Source: Prochilodus magdalenae (taxonomy: Eukaryota > Chordata > Actinopteri > Characiformes > Prochilodontidae). From it: DNA of 64,000 bases. The stretch is from contig JAMWET010005053.1 of assembly GCA_024036415.1 (NCBI GenBank), positions 124,001 through 188,000 on the forward strand, given 5' to 3'. The translations under genes and the position numbers were made by a program. This document shows, piece after piece, positions 1 through 11,165 of this stretch. Every line of letters starts with the position of its first letter. Position 1 is the first letter of the stretch. A model generated the notes under the pieces. That model did not search any database. It worked only from the letters and a program-made list of their open reading frames with translations, and had not been told where the DNA came from.

Positions 1-138
1 GGTCAGTTAATGGTCTTCTAAAGAAAATGCTATTATCAAGTGCTACCTGGTGGATTGTCTCTTTCAAATATGTGGCTGAGATTCTTATAGGCTATTTAAT
101 CTGGTTAAACATGATCTGAGGAAGTAGACCTGCCTGAA

Positions 139-345
139 CATGAGAAGAGTCAGCAGTGTCCTCAGCACCATGGACAGTGACAGCAGAGAGCCAGCACTCA
201 CTGACCTGCTGTTCTCTATATGCATATACAGAATCTCTGGTGTACTGTAGATTGATCTCCTTAGAACTGGAGCTTCCTGGTGAGAAGGATGCTAATCACA
301 TGATTAAGCATGTAGTATTATATTACAATGAGGTGTCTTTGTCAT
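139..345 (+). repeat. Element X, copy 1
   Basis: This is the first of eight copies of an unidentified ~200-bp element found between receptor genes. It holds the short shared strings CAGCACCATGG, CACTGACCTGCTGTTCTCT and TCTGGTGTACTGTAGA. Some copies keep reverse-strand reading frames of 75-100 codons, but no protein family is recognisable and no splice sites are evident. It may be a relic exon, an old transposon piece or a non-coding element. Confidence 0.6.
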
Positions 346-801
346 GGTGAATCTCAAGTTATATTGTAATCAACCTACAGATTGAGCACAGCTGTTTTCA
401 GTTTGCAGGGGTTTCTAGGTAATGTAGTTTTTCATAGAACAGTGAATCAGATTGCTGATCAACTGTCCTGGTCTATACAAGAAATAGAAATAGATTCCTG
501 AGTTTTATTGTACATAGTAGAAATAGAAATTAAATATTGAGTTTTTATTGCACATAGTCGAAATGGACTATTGTAGAAAAAGACTACTGTAGAAATAGAC
601 TACTGAGGACAGCGGCTGTTATACAGTCTGACGGCGGTCGGAAGGAAGGATCTGTGGTACCTCTCCTTCACACACCGTGGGTGCAGCAGCCGGGCACTGA
701 AGGAGCTTCCCAGTGCTTCCAGAGAGTGGTACATGGGTGGGACAGGTTCTTCAACATGTGTTTAAACTTAGTCCTCATTCTCCTGTCCCCCACCACCTCC
801 A

Positions 802-930
802 GTCTCCTCAGGAGCACCCCCTACACTCCAAAGGACCTGAGTCTCCTCAGGAGCGCCCCCTGCACTTCAAAGGACCTGAGTCTCCTCAGGAGCGCCCCTG
901 CACTCCGAAGAATCTGAGTCTCCTCAAGAG
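802..930. repeat. 39-bp tandem repeat, about 3.3 copies
   Basis: Three successive 38-39-bp units begin GTCTCCTCAGGAGC and end near ACCTGA (802-840, 841-879, 880-917), followed by a partial unit. They lie at the distal end of the RT fragment. Confidence 0.85.
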
Positions 931-1171
931 ATGTAGTCTGCTCTGGCCTTTCCTGTAGAGTGCAGCAGTGTTGTCAGTCCAGTCCAACTTGTGGTTGAGG
1001 GGAACAACCGGGTACTTGTAGGACCTCACTATTTTAATGTCTGTTCCCTGGATGTTTACAGGTACCAGAGGAGAGTGTTTGGCTCTGCGGAAGTCCACCA
1101 CCAGTTCTTTAGTTTTTCCTGCGTTGATCTGTAGGCAGTTCTTCTGACACCATTCCTCAGTTCTCTGTACT

Positions 1172-1214
1172 CCCTGTCCTCTCCATCACTGATGAGGAGA
1201 TGGAGAGGACAGGG
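1172..1214. repeat. Perfect 16-bp inverted repeat, 11-nt loop
   Basis: The arm CCCTGTCCTCTCCATC at 1,172-1,187 is followed by its exact reverse complement at 1,199-1,214. Unit 2 (about 13,980-14,030) has only the left arm and then ordinary RT sequence, so the hairpin is a local change in unit 1. Confidence 0.9.
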
Positions 1215-2225
1215 ATCATCAGATCAGAGAACTTCTGCAGGTGGCAGCTGGCAGAACTGTACTTGAAGTCAGCAGTGTAGAGGGTGAAGAGAAAGGGAGC
1301 AAGTACTGTTCCCTGTGGAGTACCTTCGCTGCAGACAACCATGTCAGACTGGCAGTCCTGTGTCCTCACATATTTTGGACGGTTTGTGAGGTAGTCCTAG
1401 ATCCAGGTGGTGAGGTTATGGTCCAACCCTGTGCCCTCCAGCTTGTCCTTCAGGAGCATGGGTTGGATGCTATTGAAAGCACTGGAGAAATCAAAGAACA
1501 TGATTCTCACAGTGCTCCCAGCGTTCTCCAGGTGAGAGAGAGATCTGTGTAGAAGGTGGATGATGGCGTCCTCCACTCCAATGCCAGTGGGTCTGAAGTG
1601 GGTCCATTGCTGGACTCAGCAGGGGGCAGAGGAGGACAAGAAGCAGTTTCTCCAGGCTCTTCATCGGATGTGATGTGAGTGCCACTGGCCTGTAACTGTT
1701 GAGGTCTTTGGGGTGTGGGGTCTTTGGCACTGGTACAAGGCAAGATGTTTTCCATAGCTGTGGAACTCTCCCCAACATCAGGCTGAGATTAAAGATGTGC
1801 CCAGCCATTCTGCACAACTCGTTGGCACAGGACTTGAGAAGCCTTGAGCTGATGCCATCTGGGCAGTATTACAGTATTACCCACTACACAACTTCATCTT
1901 CAACGCATCGCTTGCAGTGATATCTGCTACTGTCCTGCAGTTTTTAGTCCTGATAAATTCTAGGCATTAATAATTTCCCTGGAAATTCCATTTTTTTCAC
2001 CCATGCTTCCTTATAGTCGGGATCTACCCATGGTTTCACTACTGGGGGTCCTTGTCATGGTGAATCTCCAGTTGTATTTTAAACTGCAAGTGACTTTGGA
2101 GTGCAGTTATAGCCGTTTGATACACATTCACACAGCTATGAACACACATACACAGACCTATACTACACACCTGATCACTCCATCTGATACACTGTGCCCC
2201 ACCCCTCCCACTCTGAGGGTCTACA

Positions 2226-2335
2226 ACAGGAAACCCACAAAGAGACCCTGCAGCTCAGAACACCTCAGACCACTGTTCACTGATTGTCTGTACTGACTGA
2301 TCTCAGATCTGTTCAGGACCGAGTAGACAGGAGTA
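2226..2335 (+). repeat. Element A, copy 1 (unit 1, proximal set)
   Basis: Elements A and B are two diverged forms of one ~100-bp sequence. Both open with ACAGGAAACCCACA. Both then share CTGCAGCTCAG, a CAGACCACT-like block, CACTGACTGTCT and ACTGATCTCAGATCTG at similar spacing. Form A has CAATGAGACC or CAAAGAGACC after the opening and ends near TGTGTAGA. The opening contains a GGAA core of ETS type. Function is unknown. It lies about 3 kb before gene 1. Confidence 0.75.
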
Positions 2336-2909
2336 TCAGGCCTGGTCAAAGTGGGGAAACTGACCCCAGATCTGATATGGATGTTTAAGGTGTAAAGGGT
2401 CAGCGTGTGCTGCTGGACTGTAAAGGTCAGTGCTGCCAACAGAGGGCAACAGCAGTGAGGTACTGGAAGGCTCAGCTTGTGCTGCAGAGTACCAACAGAG
2501 GGTGATGGCAGTGAGGTTATGGGACTTCAAAATCCCATAATTCCAAGTAAAAATCTGTTCCAGCCAGGTGCACCTTTAGGTACCTACATTTAAGGCTGGT
2601 CATACAGCACACAGTCACACCTGTGTTCAGGGTGACTGGTACAGTACGTTGAGGTTTGTATCTGCAACAAAGAGACAGAAGAGGAGAGAAGGGCCTCTCT
2701 GACAGTCACATGACACCAAGATCTAAGATCACAGTTTAGTGGAACAGTAAAGAAACTGAAACTGGCTCAAAGTTCTTCTGCGGTTAGTAACACTCACCTC
2801 CTAAACATGCAGAGACAAACAGAAGCTCAGAGCTCACACCACACAACATGACCCTCCAGCTCATTACACTACACACAGATCAGAACACTGGGAGGACTTT
2901 ATACCACCG

Positions 2910-3469
2910 TGTCACATCCGCGGGTCTGTCTGTCTCCGCTGATCCTCCCGACTCCACTTCCCAGAGTGCACATGATGGTGCACCCACATGCTCACACTCT
3001 ACCACTCATTCCCGGTCTAGGTCACCAGAACACTGAGTGCTTTCAGCTGGGACGGCAGCCTTATTCTCCCCACAAACACACACGGTCTTCACAAAGTTCT
3101 GTAACTCTAGTTTCATTTCTGAGGTTCTGATCCACTCTGTCTCTGACTTCTGGCTTCGGCGCTGTTTTCCCTTCCACTCCTCTCGTCGTTTTCTCCCTGT
3201 GTCTAGTTTTCTCGTGGTTAGCTTCATGGGCGTCTATCCTGTTTCTGACCCTTCGACTTCGCTTGGTTGTCCACTCTAGGTTGGTCTGCCTTCTTCCTTG
3301 CCTTGCCTTGGATTTTGACCCTCGCTTGTCCTGTCTACTTATGTCCAGGTACTGTCGCTTGTCATTGCTGACTTTTCCGTTGCTGTTGTGTAAAGCCCTT
3401 GGTTTATATAATAAAGCTCATTTGTCTTTTAGCTCTGCCAGTGTCGCGCCTAGTTCTTTGTGACTGACA
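2910..3469. mobile_element. Solo LTR, unit 1 copy
   Basis: The segment starts TGTCAC and ends CTGACA, carries an AATAAA signal near 3,410, and is absent from the equivalent place in unit 3 (about 27,118). The flanks are CACCG on the left and CACCA on the right, a 5-bp target duplication with one later change. Length 560 bp, 5-bp duplication and TG...CA ends fit a solo LTR of a retrovirus-like or Gypsy-type element. No internal coding region remains. Confidence 0.75.
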
Positions 3470-3733
3470 CACCAAAAGCTTTTTTACAGACAGCTATCTA
3501 GAACCGCACACCAGTTATCTAGAATTGGTCCTTGGTATCTTCCCGAACTCAGACATCATTGAGTTATTGTAATCATAACCAGCTGGTCAGTGTGCTGACC
3601 AATGCCCCCTTACAGCTGTATAAACCCCCTCATGCTCAGTTTATACACACTTTAGAATTGGAGGTTCAGTTTGTGTGATGAGATTCACCTTCACCCACTT
3701 ACAAACGAGCCTGAAAGACTCAGACATGCACAA

Positions 3734-3832
3734 ACAGGAAACCCACAGCAAGGCCTTCAGCTCAGGGCCATATCAGACCACCTGACACTGACTGTCTTTA
3801 TCAACTGATCTCAGATCTGACAGGAAGTGACT
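3734..3832 (+). repeat. Element B, copy 1 (unit 1, proximal set)
   Basis: Form B opens with the same ACAGGAAACCCACA as form A, then CAGCAAGGCC, a shared middle, ACTGATCTCAGATCTG and GACAGGAAGTG. It lies about 1.5 kb before the gene 1 start codon. Confidence 0.75.
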
Positions 3833-4179
3833 CATTAATGTGTAGAGGGTAACTGTCCTAAACGGTTTCATTTTTGTGCCAGACGAATGGGACATTCCAT
3901 TTCCTTAGTGGTGCAGGAATTTAACATTCCTTGGTCCACAGTGTAACAGAATACATCATGGAAAGCCTTACCACCCACACTGGACAGCACAGCGGATGCT
4001 GATCGGTCCTTTATGATGGTGACCAGTGGCTAGAACTGTCCATGTGAACAGACAAGCGACTCTGGCAGAATCACATTTGCATTCAGTGCAGGAGGCACCG
4101 CACACACATTCCGCAGGTCAGTGCTAGTCTCAGCCGGCTCACCAGTGAGGAGCTCACCTGGGCTCATGAGGTTGCTGGA

Positions 4180-4720
4180 CCCTGGCAACATGAGATGTGG
4201 TTTTATGAGTCACAGTATCAGTTGTTTGGGGCTAATGGTAGGGTTTGTAAGTGGCCCAGACCCCAAGAAGCCATGAACTCTATTTGTCAGCAAAGTACTG
4301 TGCAAGCTGGTGGTGGTTCCATACTGCTCTTGGGTTTGTTTTCATGGCATGGGCTGGGTCCAGTGGTCTGACTAAACACATTATTGGCCAGTGCCCACTA
4401 CATTTCACTGCTTGTTGACTATAGGGACTTCATGTACCCCGACAGTGACTGGACCGTCATCAGACCCAAATGCTCCATAATTGGTTCAAGGAGCCTTATT
4501 GAGTTTCTGTGATGTGGGGGAAAGGTCTATTCATACTCGAGATCCAGTAACTCACAAACATCACAAGCTCTTGGTGACTTTCTAGACTATATGGCTCAGC
4601 TTCCCACATGTAGAACTGATGCCACGTTGATTTGCTTCACTTCACCAGGCTAGATAGCCTCCTACACAGTACTAGTTACTGTCCAATGACTTTTGGCCGG
4701 TCAATGTACAGACACCGTTT
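4180..4720 (+). mobile_element. Tc1-type transposase relic, unit 1 copy
   Basis: Broken + strand frames recall the mid-part of fish Tc1-like DDE transposases: a block like 'LFGANGRV', then 'TVQAGGGSILLLG', then 'SWHGLGP'. The last two correspond to the GGGSVMVWG signature region. The right end reads TGACTTTTGGC, like the ends of small fish Tc1-type repeats. Frames are interrupted and no intact transposase exists. The same relic occurs in units 2, 3 and 4. Confidence 0.65.
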
Positions 4721-5103
4721 ACTGCTCATAGCAATAACTGCTGTACTGAAAGGAGAGGGAACTGTGACCGAACCCCTCTAATGCAGAGCCCTGATACATG
4801 AGGGTGAACCTCACCAAGTGGAAACGGACCAAGTGGTCGGAGAAAAAAAAAATGAAGGGGCTTGTTATTTGGACTGGGGTTGGGCCAAGGAAAAGAAACC
4901 ACCTTCGAAACTTACTGATTGTCACTGGAACAGCTGTGAGCAGTAACCCTTAAATATCACACCTATGTTGCGGGTCAGATGTTCAGTTCAGATCAGAGAG
5001 AATGGAGAACTCTGGCCTACAAAGAGCCTACAAACCCAAGCAGTCCACAGAAGTGTGGTGCAGCAGTGGGTCGATAACTAAAGACCGCCCTCTTATGATG
5101 TGA

Positions 5104-5108
5104 CCAAT
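5104..5108 (+). promoter_or_regulatory. Upstream CCAAT box of gene 1
   Basis: A second CCAATCAG lies about 105 bp before the main promoter block, with a TA-rich string (TTATATAT) near 5,158-5,165 between them. Genes 2 and 4 keep related sequence here. Assignment is by motif only. Confidence 0.35.
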
Positions 5109-5199
5109 CAGACAGCGTGTGCTCACCGTGTATGTCTCTTATTTGTGAGGGTCTGATTATATATGCGGTGAGAGGTTATCAAAAATAGAAACGTTCCAC

Positions 5200-5213
5200 T
5201 GACGTGGACCAAT
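5200..5213 (+). promoter_or_regulatory. Gene 1 promoter block TGACGTGGACCAAT (UPRE plus ERSE-II)
   Basis: TGACGTGG matches the UPRE/ATF6-XBP1 site. The reverse strand reads ATTGG-T-CCACG, an exact ERSE-II (an NF-Y site joined to an ATF6/XBP1 half site). The final T is 70 bp before the A of the ATG. No TATA box lies between, so the 5' leader is probably very short. Activity is inferred. Confidence 0.6.
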
Positions 5214-5282
5214 CAGACCACGACACAGACATCCGCTTCAAAGACCCTCACCATCGTCCCCCACCCAGCTCCAGTCTCTGAG

Positions 5283-7514
5283 ATGGAGAGATCGAGAGCT
5301 GTTCTCCTCACTCTGGTCTGTAAGTGAACTGTTCCACTCTTCTACCTTCAGCACACCTGATATGGTGTATTTACAGTAGCCTCTTCTGATCAACTCTACA
5401 TTCAGCTGTTCAGGTTCTAAAGAGTCTCTGGAATTTGTTTAGATCTAGAACCCTGCTGAGTTCATCCGTTACCTTATTGAAGGAAGAACTCTTCAGATCC
5501 TGAGAATATTAAATAAACACTGTGTGGTTCTTTAGAGGAGACGTGTTCTCTTAACTCTGGTGTTCACTTGAGGCTGTTTTTAATCTTCCTTCAGTTTGTT
5601 TTCCTCAGTTACTGTAGGAGCTAACCTAAACACTGGTGCTCGTCTAAGATCGTGGTTCTCAAATCGGTTCTCAGTCCACAGTGTTATACTCCCCATGTGT
5701 CCAGTCAGACTGGAGTAAACATGGAGATTGTCTGAGTGTCCCTGAGGACCAGTTTCAGAACCGCTGATCTAAAAGGTCTTCATCCTAAAACAGTACTGAG
5801 AACCTAAACAGTTAGATGTACAGCGAGAAGGTGTGTGAGATCTGATCGTTCTACTGTATCTAATCTAAAGTGTGATTGGTGTGCTGCAGGTGTTCTGTTC
5901 TCCAGGATCTCTGGATCAGAAGTGGAGATGAAAGTCAGACCCGGAGACAACATCGTTCTGTTCTGTGACTGTGTACTGAAGGCTAGAACTTATATAGTGT
6001 GGTTTAGAAAGTCCTCAGATGAAGATCAAACTCCTCTCATTATATCAGCAGATGTTTTGATACAACCTGCTTATTCACGCCACCATTTCATTAAGAATCC
6101 CTCCATCAACTCTTGGAATCTGCTGGTGACCAATGTGTCTGAATCAGATCTGGGTCTGTACTACTGCGCTTTATGGGAGAGGAAGTCTGTTCATGATGTT
6201 TATCATAATGGAACCAGAACCACTCGACTGTCTCTCCTCGGTAAGATTACTCATTCTAATCTGTGGGTTCTGTTAGTTAATGATGTCGTTTATAACATTG
6301 TGAGGACATTATAGTGTGGAAATCAGTAGATACTAATTAACCTGGTGTTTATTACTATGTTATAAAGCAGTAATTAAGGTGAATTACACACTTGTAAAGC
6401 TCTGATTGAGCCGTATTAAGATAGTAGTTGGTGATTAACCATCAGCAGTAATTAACCCTCACTTTCCTCTGACAGACTGAATGTACAGTTTATCTAAGAA
6501 AGACTGAAAGTTTAATATTTTTATTCAGTTATTATTATAATAGTCTCAGTGTGGAATGCAGATGATTAAAACTAACCACACTTCCCTTTGTCTTAACGTG
6601 GCCTCATTAATATTAATAACATTAATATATCAGGTATTGATTAGTAATCTAGCAATAAAGTCAGTTACCAGCTACTGGCTTCATGGGGCTTAATAAGAGC
6701 ATTACAAGTGCACTGGAAATACTGTATTCAGCCTGGAGAGTGTTAATAAAGCAGTAATAAACAGTGAGTCCATTAAGAAGAACTGTCCTGTTCAGGCTTA
6801 ATAAGAGCATTAATAGAGCATCATAATGTTCCTGTACAGCTGTATCAGACTGTAGTGTCTGCTGGAAGCTGCTGGTCAGTGTGTGTCCAGTGTGTGTTCT
6901 CCTCTCCTCAGTCGTCTCCTCCACCTGTGTGTTCTTCATTTGCAGAAAGAGGACTGAAGGTACACTCACTCTCTCTCTCTCTCTCTCTCCACCTTTTTTA
7001 TCTATTAGAAGTTCCTCTCTTGTAGCTCCACCCTGATGATGCAGTTAGAGACTGTAGATCATATGCTGGTTTCCAGTTAGAGTTAGCCGACTTCTAGTTC
7101 TTCATCAGCGATCAAAGTGATACCCGCAGGATGCTCCTGTCTGGATATAGTCCACTGTCCCCTCAGCAGTAACACTGATAATCTATTTTATTTACAGCTT
7201 TGAAAAAAAAGAATCAGAGACAGAGGGAGAAATCACCCAATCAGCAGATCAGATCCAGAGAGGAGGTACTGACCCGCACACACACACACACACAGAGTCT
7301 GGGTTCTTTGGTGTCAGGTGGTTCCTGAGTATCCACTGAAGGAGGCTAATCAGTACTCGTGTTTATAAATGATCTGCAGGTTGAAGGAGGTGATGTGTGT
7401 TATGCGGCGCTGGACCTCCCGAGCAGAGGACAGAAACCTCTGAAGAAGAAGAAGAGGAGAGTGGAGAGCTCTGAGTTCAGCACATACTCTGAGGTTAAAA
7501 CTGATCAGATGTAG
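5283..7514 (+). CDS. Receptor gene 1: single V-set Ig domain, two ITIM-like motifs, 236 aa
   Basis: Five exons: 5283-5319, 5890-6240, 6840-6959, 7198-7265 and 7380-7514, all with GT-AG introns and phases 1-1-1-0. Residues 1-20 form a signal peptide (hydrophobic AVLLTLVCVLF). The V-set domain spans about 22-129, with C38, an extra C40, W50, D99-x-G-x-Y-x-C105, and N-glycosylation sites at N94 and N119. The membrane segment is about 140-164 and Cys-rich. The tail has VCYAAL (Y200) and STYSEV (Y228) around a Lys/Arg run. Predicted role is inhibitory surface receptor; ligand unknown. Oddity: a 205-bp deletion relative to gene 2 removed the 5' half of exon 3. An AG at 6838-6839 (or 6847-6848) still gives an in-frame but very short stalk. 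The start codon is conserved with all copies. Confidence 0.82.
5650..5766. mobile_element. hAT-like MITE in intron 1 of gene 1
   Basis: Ends are imperfect inverted repeats of the form CAGCGGTTCTCAAACC. The flanks GTCTAAGA-like and ATCTAAAA look like an 8-bp target duplication. Both are typical of small hAT-type elements. Copies sit at the same place in genes 2, 3 and 5; gene 4 has lost this part of the intron. Confidence 0.6.
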
Positions 7515-7877
7515 CTGAACTGATTCAGTCATTAACATGAGTCGATTCAGTGGACTAAAACTCACTTCCAGCTCTTTCAGATGGTCAGATTTATTCTCTC
7601 TGGGTTTGGATGGTCTCATTGGATGGAGTTTAAAAACAGTTCTTGTGTTTCTCTGGTTACTGATTCTGTAATTTGATGTTCATGTGGTGTAGATGATTCA
7701 TTCTGGGTTCTGATTATTGGTGTGTTTAGAGTAATTAAGTTTATTTTTGAGAATATATATTCGGTTCTGTTGTTTTATAAGAGTCATTATACTACAGATC
7801 TGCTGTAAGGACGTCTGTGGGACTTTTTGAACTGCATATAAAACACAGTATGTCTTCTGCTTTGATCTGATGCTGAT

Positions 7878-7883
7878 AATAAA
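7878..7883 (+). terminator. Gene 1 polyadenylation signal AATAAA
   Basis: The signal lies 364 bp after the stop and is conserved at the same place in genes 2, 3 and 4. Confidence 0.6.
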
Positions 7884-8435
7884 TGATTATGGAGTCTGAT
7901 TAACACAAACACACAGTGCCTGTTAATTTAACTTCTGTAGGTGTTTATTATGAGGAGGTAGAATAAAGACCACACTGAGTATAACTAGAGAATCATACAG
8001 CAGGTTTACGTCCACCTTACGGCCGTACAGGAAGTGATGGAGGTGACGTAGCTAGCTGTTTTTCTGATAGCTAACATTACAGCTACAAAGCTGGACAAGA
8101 CACTTTACAAAGCCCAAGACTAAAGATAACACAGTTGTAGTTCTCCCCACCTTCTAGATGCATGATCAAGAGAGATTTACCTAGTGAGGCCGGATTGTCC
8201 TTATGTAACACATGAGATCAAGAAGTCCAGTTCAGAGTCCTATTCACACAACATCAACACTTATTTTGACATTTTCTCCTCATTTCTCTCTATTACACTC
8301 TCACAGTTCCACATTAACACTAATACAAGATCAATTTCACTTTACAGCATAAAGTTCATATTCAGTTATTACATGGAGAACACTTATTACACTTAGAACA
8401 ATACATTCTAACATTAAGGATTTGAAGCTTGGAGT

Positions 8436-8680
8436 CCTATCCATCTACAGAGTTAGACACTATCAGAGTAAGGAGACCTGTCTGAGCATTAGAGGAGTCA
8501 GCAGGAGCTTCAGCACCATGGGCAGTTACAGCAGAGAGCCAGCACTCACTGACCTGCTGTTCTCTACACACATATATAGAGCCCCTGGTGTACTGTAGAT
8601 TGATCTCCATGGAGCTGGAGCTACATGTCCTGGTCAGAAGCGTGCTAGTCACATGCCTGAGCATGTAGGTTCATGTTATC
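8436..8680 (+). repeat. Element X, copy 2 (unit 1, distal set)
   Basis: This copy follows gene 1 and reads most like those at 21.6 and 34.6 kb. They share CTGGAGTCCT and GGTGTACTGTAGA strings. It opens the second X-A-B set of unit 1. Confidence 0.6.
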
Positions 8681-9287
8681 AGGACTCTCTCACTGCACTA
8701 ACCATCCCTCACTGCACTGAAGCTGTAGTCAGTAGTCCACATAGCAGTGGCCGACCCAGCCGGTAGTTCCTGCCCACACAGAGTCATCTGGAGGGTAACA
8801 TTATTACCCACTACACAACACCATCTACAGTCTATTGCTGGCAGTGCCATCTGCTCCTGTCCTGCAGTTTTCAGTCCTGATAACTTCTAGGCATTACCTG
8901 ACCATTCCACTTACGTTCCCCATGTTTCCTCATGGTCAGGATCTACCCATGGATTCACACTTCAGGGGGATCACGCTGGGGGTCCTTGTCATAGTGAATC
9001 GCCAGTTTTACTGTGAGCTGGAAGTGACTTCTGATTGACACACTGATTGAGTTTAGCTATAGCAGATTGCAGGGGGTTCTGGGTAATGTAGTTCCTCAAA
9101 GAACAGTGATTCCGATTACTGAACAATGTCCTGGTCTGTAACAGACAGGGAGTTTCCTAAACCCACAATAAGAGTTAACTCCACATATTCACACAGCTAT
9201 GAACACACATACACAGACATATAATAAACACCTGATCTCTCCATCTGATACACAGTGCCCCTCCCCCTCCAACCTTGAGAGCTTAAA

Positions 9288-9395
9288 ACAGGAAACCCAC
9301 AATGAGACCGTGCAGCTCAAAACGCCTCAGACCACTGTTCTCTGACTGTCTGTACTGACTGATCTCACATCTGCTCTGTGCTGTGTAGATGGGAG
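9288..9395 (+). repeat. Element A, copy 2 (unit 1, distal set)
   Basis: Form A with CAATGAGACC after the opening. It runs directly into a small conserved reading frame that begins at the ATG of 9,389-9,391. Confidence 0.75.
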
Positions 9396-9553
9396 TTTTA
9401 GGCCTGGTTAAAGTGGAAGAACTGATGCAGGATCTGAAAGGAACAAGAACAAAGAAAATGAAACTGGCCTGTAAAGCTGCTGCTCGATTTGTGCTTGTAT
9501 TCTACACCACTCACAGTCATGGAAACATGTGGTTAGCAATGGTCACCTCATAA
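9389..9553 (+). pseudogene. Small conserved reading frame next to element A
   Basis: About 54 codons run from ATG to TAA and begin with a block close to 'GLVKVEEL', followed by a Lys-rich helix-like stretch. Related frames follow element A at 22,394 and 26,831. The copy at 35,365 has a stop. The heptad-like spacing of leucines in the 26.8-kb copy would suit a short coiled coil. No family is recognised; a decaying exon is as likely as a functional one. Confidence 0.3.
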
Positions 9554-10081
9554 ACACATCAGACCCCTCAAAGACCTGTTTAACCATCTACCATTTCTTT
9601 TTTCTAGAACCGGTCACCTGAAATCTAAGTGGATCTAACCCTTTTAAGCTGCAGATGATCAAACATATGGCTCGGTTAAAGAAAAAACAAAGCCATGTTA
9701 AGCACTACCATCACATTCTGTTGAAGGTGCTGTCTTGTACAGTGCATGATTGATGTTGACAGACCAAGTACAAACAGAGTTAGCATAGTATAAAGATCAT
9801 CTTCACATGACGATGCTCGGAATAGGCATATAGGCAGCTCTATAGGTAGATTATATGAGGGAATTAGCTAAACTAGCCCAAAACTCACCAGGGATAGATA
9901 TCAAAAGGTGAATCTGATAATGGCCAGCTGGTCAGTGTGCTGGACAAGGTACCTTTACAACAGCACGTACACTCACTCACAAACTCACACATGAACAGTT
10001 TAGACCGTAATGGAAAATGTGGTTTCAAACCCACCCACGCAGGCGTGAGTCCGAGAGCCAACTAAGCTCAGACGTGCAAAA

Positions 10082-10170
10082 ACAGGAAACCCACAACAAG
10101 GCCTGCAGCTCATAGCACTATATGCTCACGTTCTTTAATAACTGACCCCAGACCTGTTAACAGTAGACAC
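10082..10170 (+). repeat. Element B, copy 2 (unit 1, distal set)
   Basis: Form B, with CAACAAGGCC after the opening. The middle is more diverged than in copy 1 and the end reads CCCAGACCTG. Confidence 0.7.
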
Positions 10171-10339
10171 TGTTTAACAATCACAGGTTAGTGTAAAGTT
10201 GGTAACTGTCCTAGAATCAGTTTAAAAGCTCACATGGCCAAATATTCAGTTCACTCAGCTGGGACGTCAGGAGGGACGTACAAAGGTCACCAATAACACT
10301 GACGGGTATGGCAGTACATGATGCTGCACTACATCTAAG

Positions 10340-11165
10340 ATACCTTTGGCCTAAGACAATGATTTGGAAAGATAAAGAGGAGCAAACAGTGGTGTCATCT
10401 AACTTTGTGCCTCATGTCCAAGCAGTGTCACATTTCCGTGGCATAATCTACATCAACACCCATATGTTTTCAGTAGAGGAATAGTGCACCTCAAAGAAAA
10501 CTGTACTGGAAAGAATTTCAGGGCCAGTAGCGAGAAAGGCAGAGCCCAGTGAAAATGACATTAGGTACAACAGTGCAATGCTCCGCAGGTATGATGGCCT
10601 GATGAGACACTGCACAACAAGGCCCATCACTGATACAACAGAGCACACATGTATGCAACCGCAGAGGCGACCAAGCTCAGCTAATCTCTCTTTGAGTTCA
10701 TTAAATTGTAAGGTTTGGGTCCATGCCACTGGCCGCCAGCAGGGGGCATGGGTGGCGCAGTAGAAGAGTTGGTGCATCTGCATCAAAAGACTCCAAACCC
10801 CAGAATCCTCAGCAGTAATCAGCACTGATCATGCCCACATGTGCGGCACGGCATAAAAACCCAGCCCAAACTACTGCTCACTGTCGCACCTTCTGAGGGG
10901 CGAACGGTAAGGTAAAAGATGGGGGAAGGAATAAGTTCTGAGAGAAAAAAAGAGGAAAGATAAGAAAAAGGCTGGGGGAGTAAAAAGAGACATAGGAAAA
11001 CAAAAGGCTTCCCATCAAGGCCAAAAGAAAGAGCCCTGGGAACATGACAAGTTTTACGTTTCATTCCGTCTCCTTTATTTGAGCACACTAATCTTAGTGT
11101 CTGCTTCGTTTGAGAGTCCTGTCTTTTTGTTGTGCATTTTCAGATGGCTTGCTCCAAGCTCCGCT
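10340..11165. other. Segment shared with 36.3-37.1 kb, missing from unit 2
   Basis: No gene is recognised. The sequence GGGTCCATGCCACTGGCC, a CAGCAGGGGGCATGGGT block and a GCATAAAAACCCAGCCCA block recur at about 36.69-36.84 kb. A weaker form lies at 50.79-50.96 kb. The TATAAA-like string with flanking GC-rich DNA suggests a retroelement end, but no target duplication was found. Confidence 0.4.

Larger units (their letters stand above)
480..1870 (-). mobile_element. Non-LTR retrotransposon fragment (Rex1-like RT), unit 1 copy
   Basis: Reverse-strand reading frames match reverse transcriptase: a 'YRPVALTSHPMKSLEKLL' block around 1,650-1,700, 'GTPQGTVLAPFLFTLY' near 1,280-1,320, and the 'KTKELVVDFRR' block near 1,080-1,120. 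These resemble the Rex1/Babar group of fish elements. Catalytic FSDD is destroyed here by a local rearrangement at 1,172-1,214. Unit 4 lacks the insertion at the equivalent place (about 39,070), so it entered a shared ancestor of units 1 and 2. Ends are approximate. Confidence 0.75.

Noticed and set aside
5283..7514. Assignment to NITR, DICP or LITR
   Set aside because: A single V domain with these CDC, SDLGLYYC, CSVCWK and DVCYAxL motifs does not fit the hallmarks I know for those families. Without a search no name is justified.
7350..7619. Reverse-strand frames of 71-97 codons over every last exon (also 20.5, 24.2, 30.4, 42.8 kb)
   Set aside because: They are antisense shadows of the conserved ITIM exon and share its conservation. 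The forward frame has the splice acceptor, stop and motifs.
10448..10825. 125-codon reverse-strand frame
   Set aside because: Lies in the repeat-like segment copied at 36.5 kb, where the frame breaks differently. No domain, no splice context.
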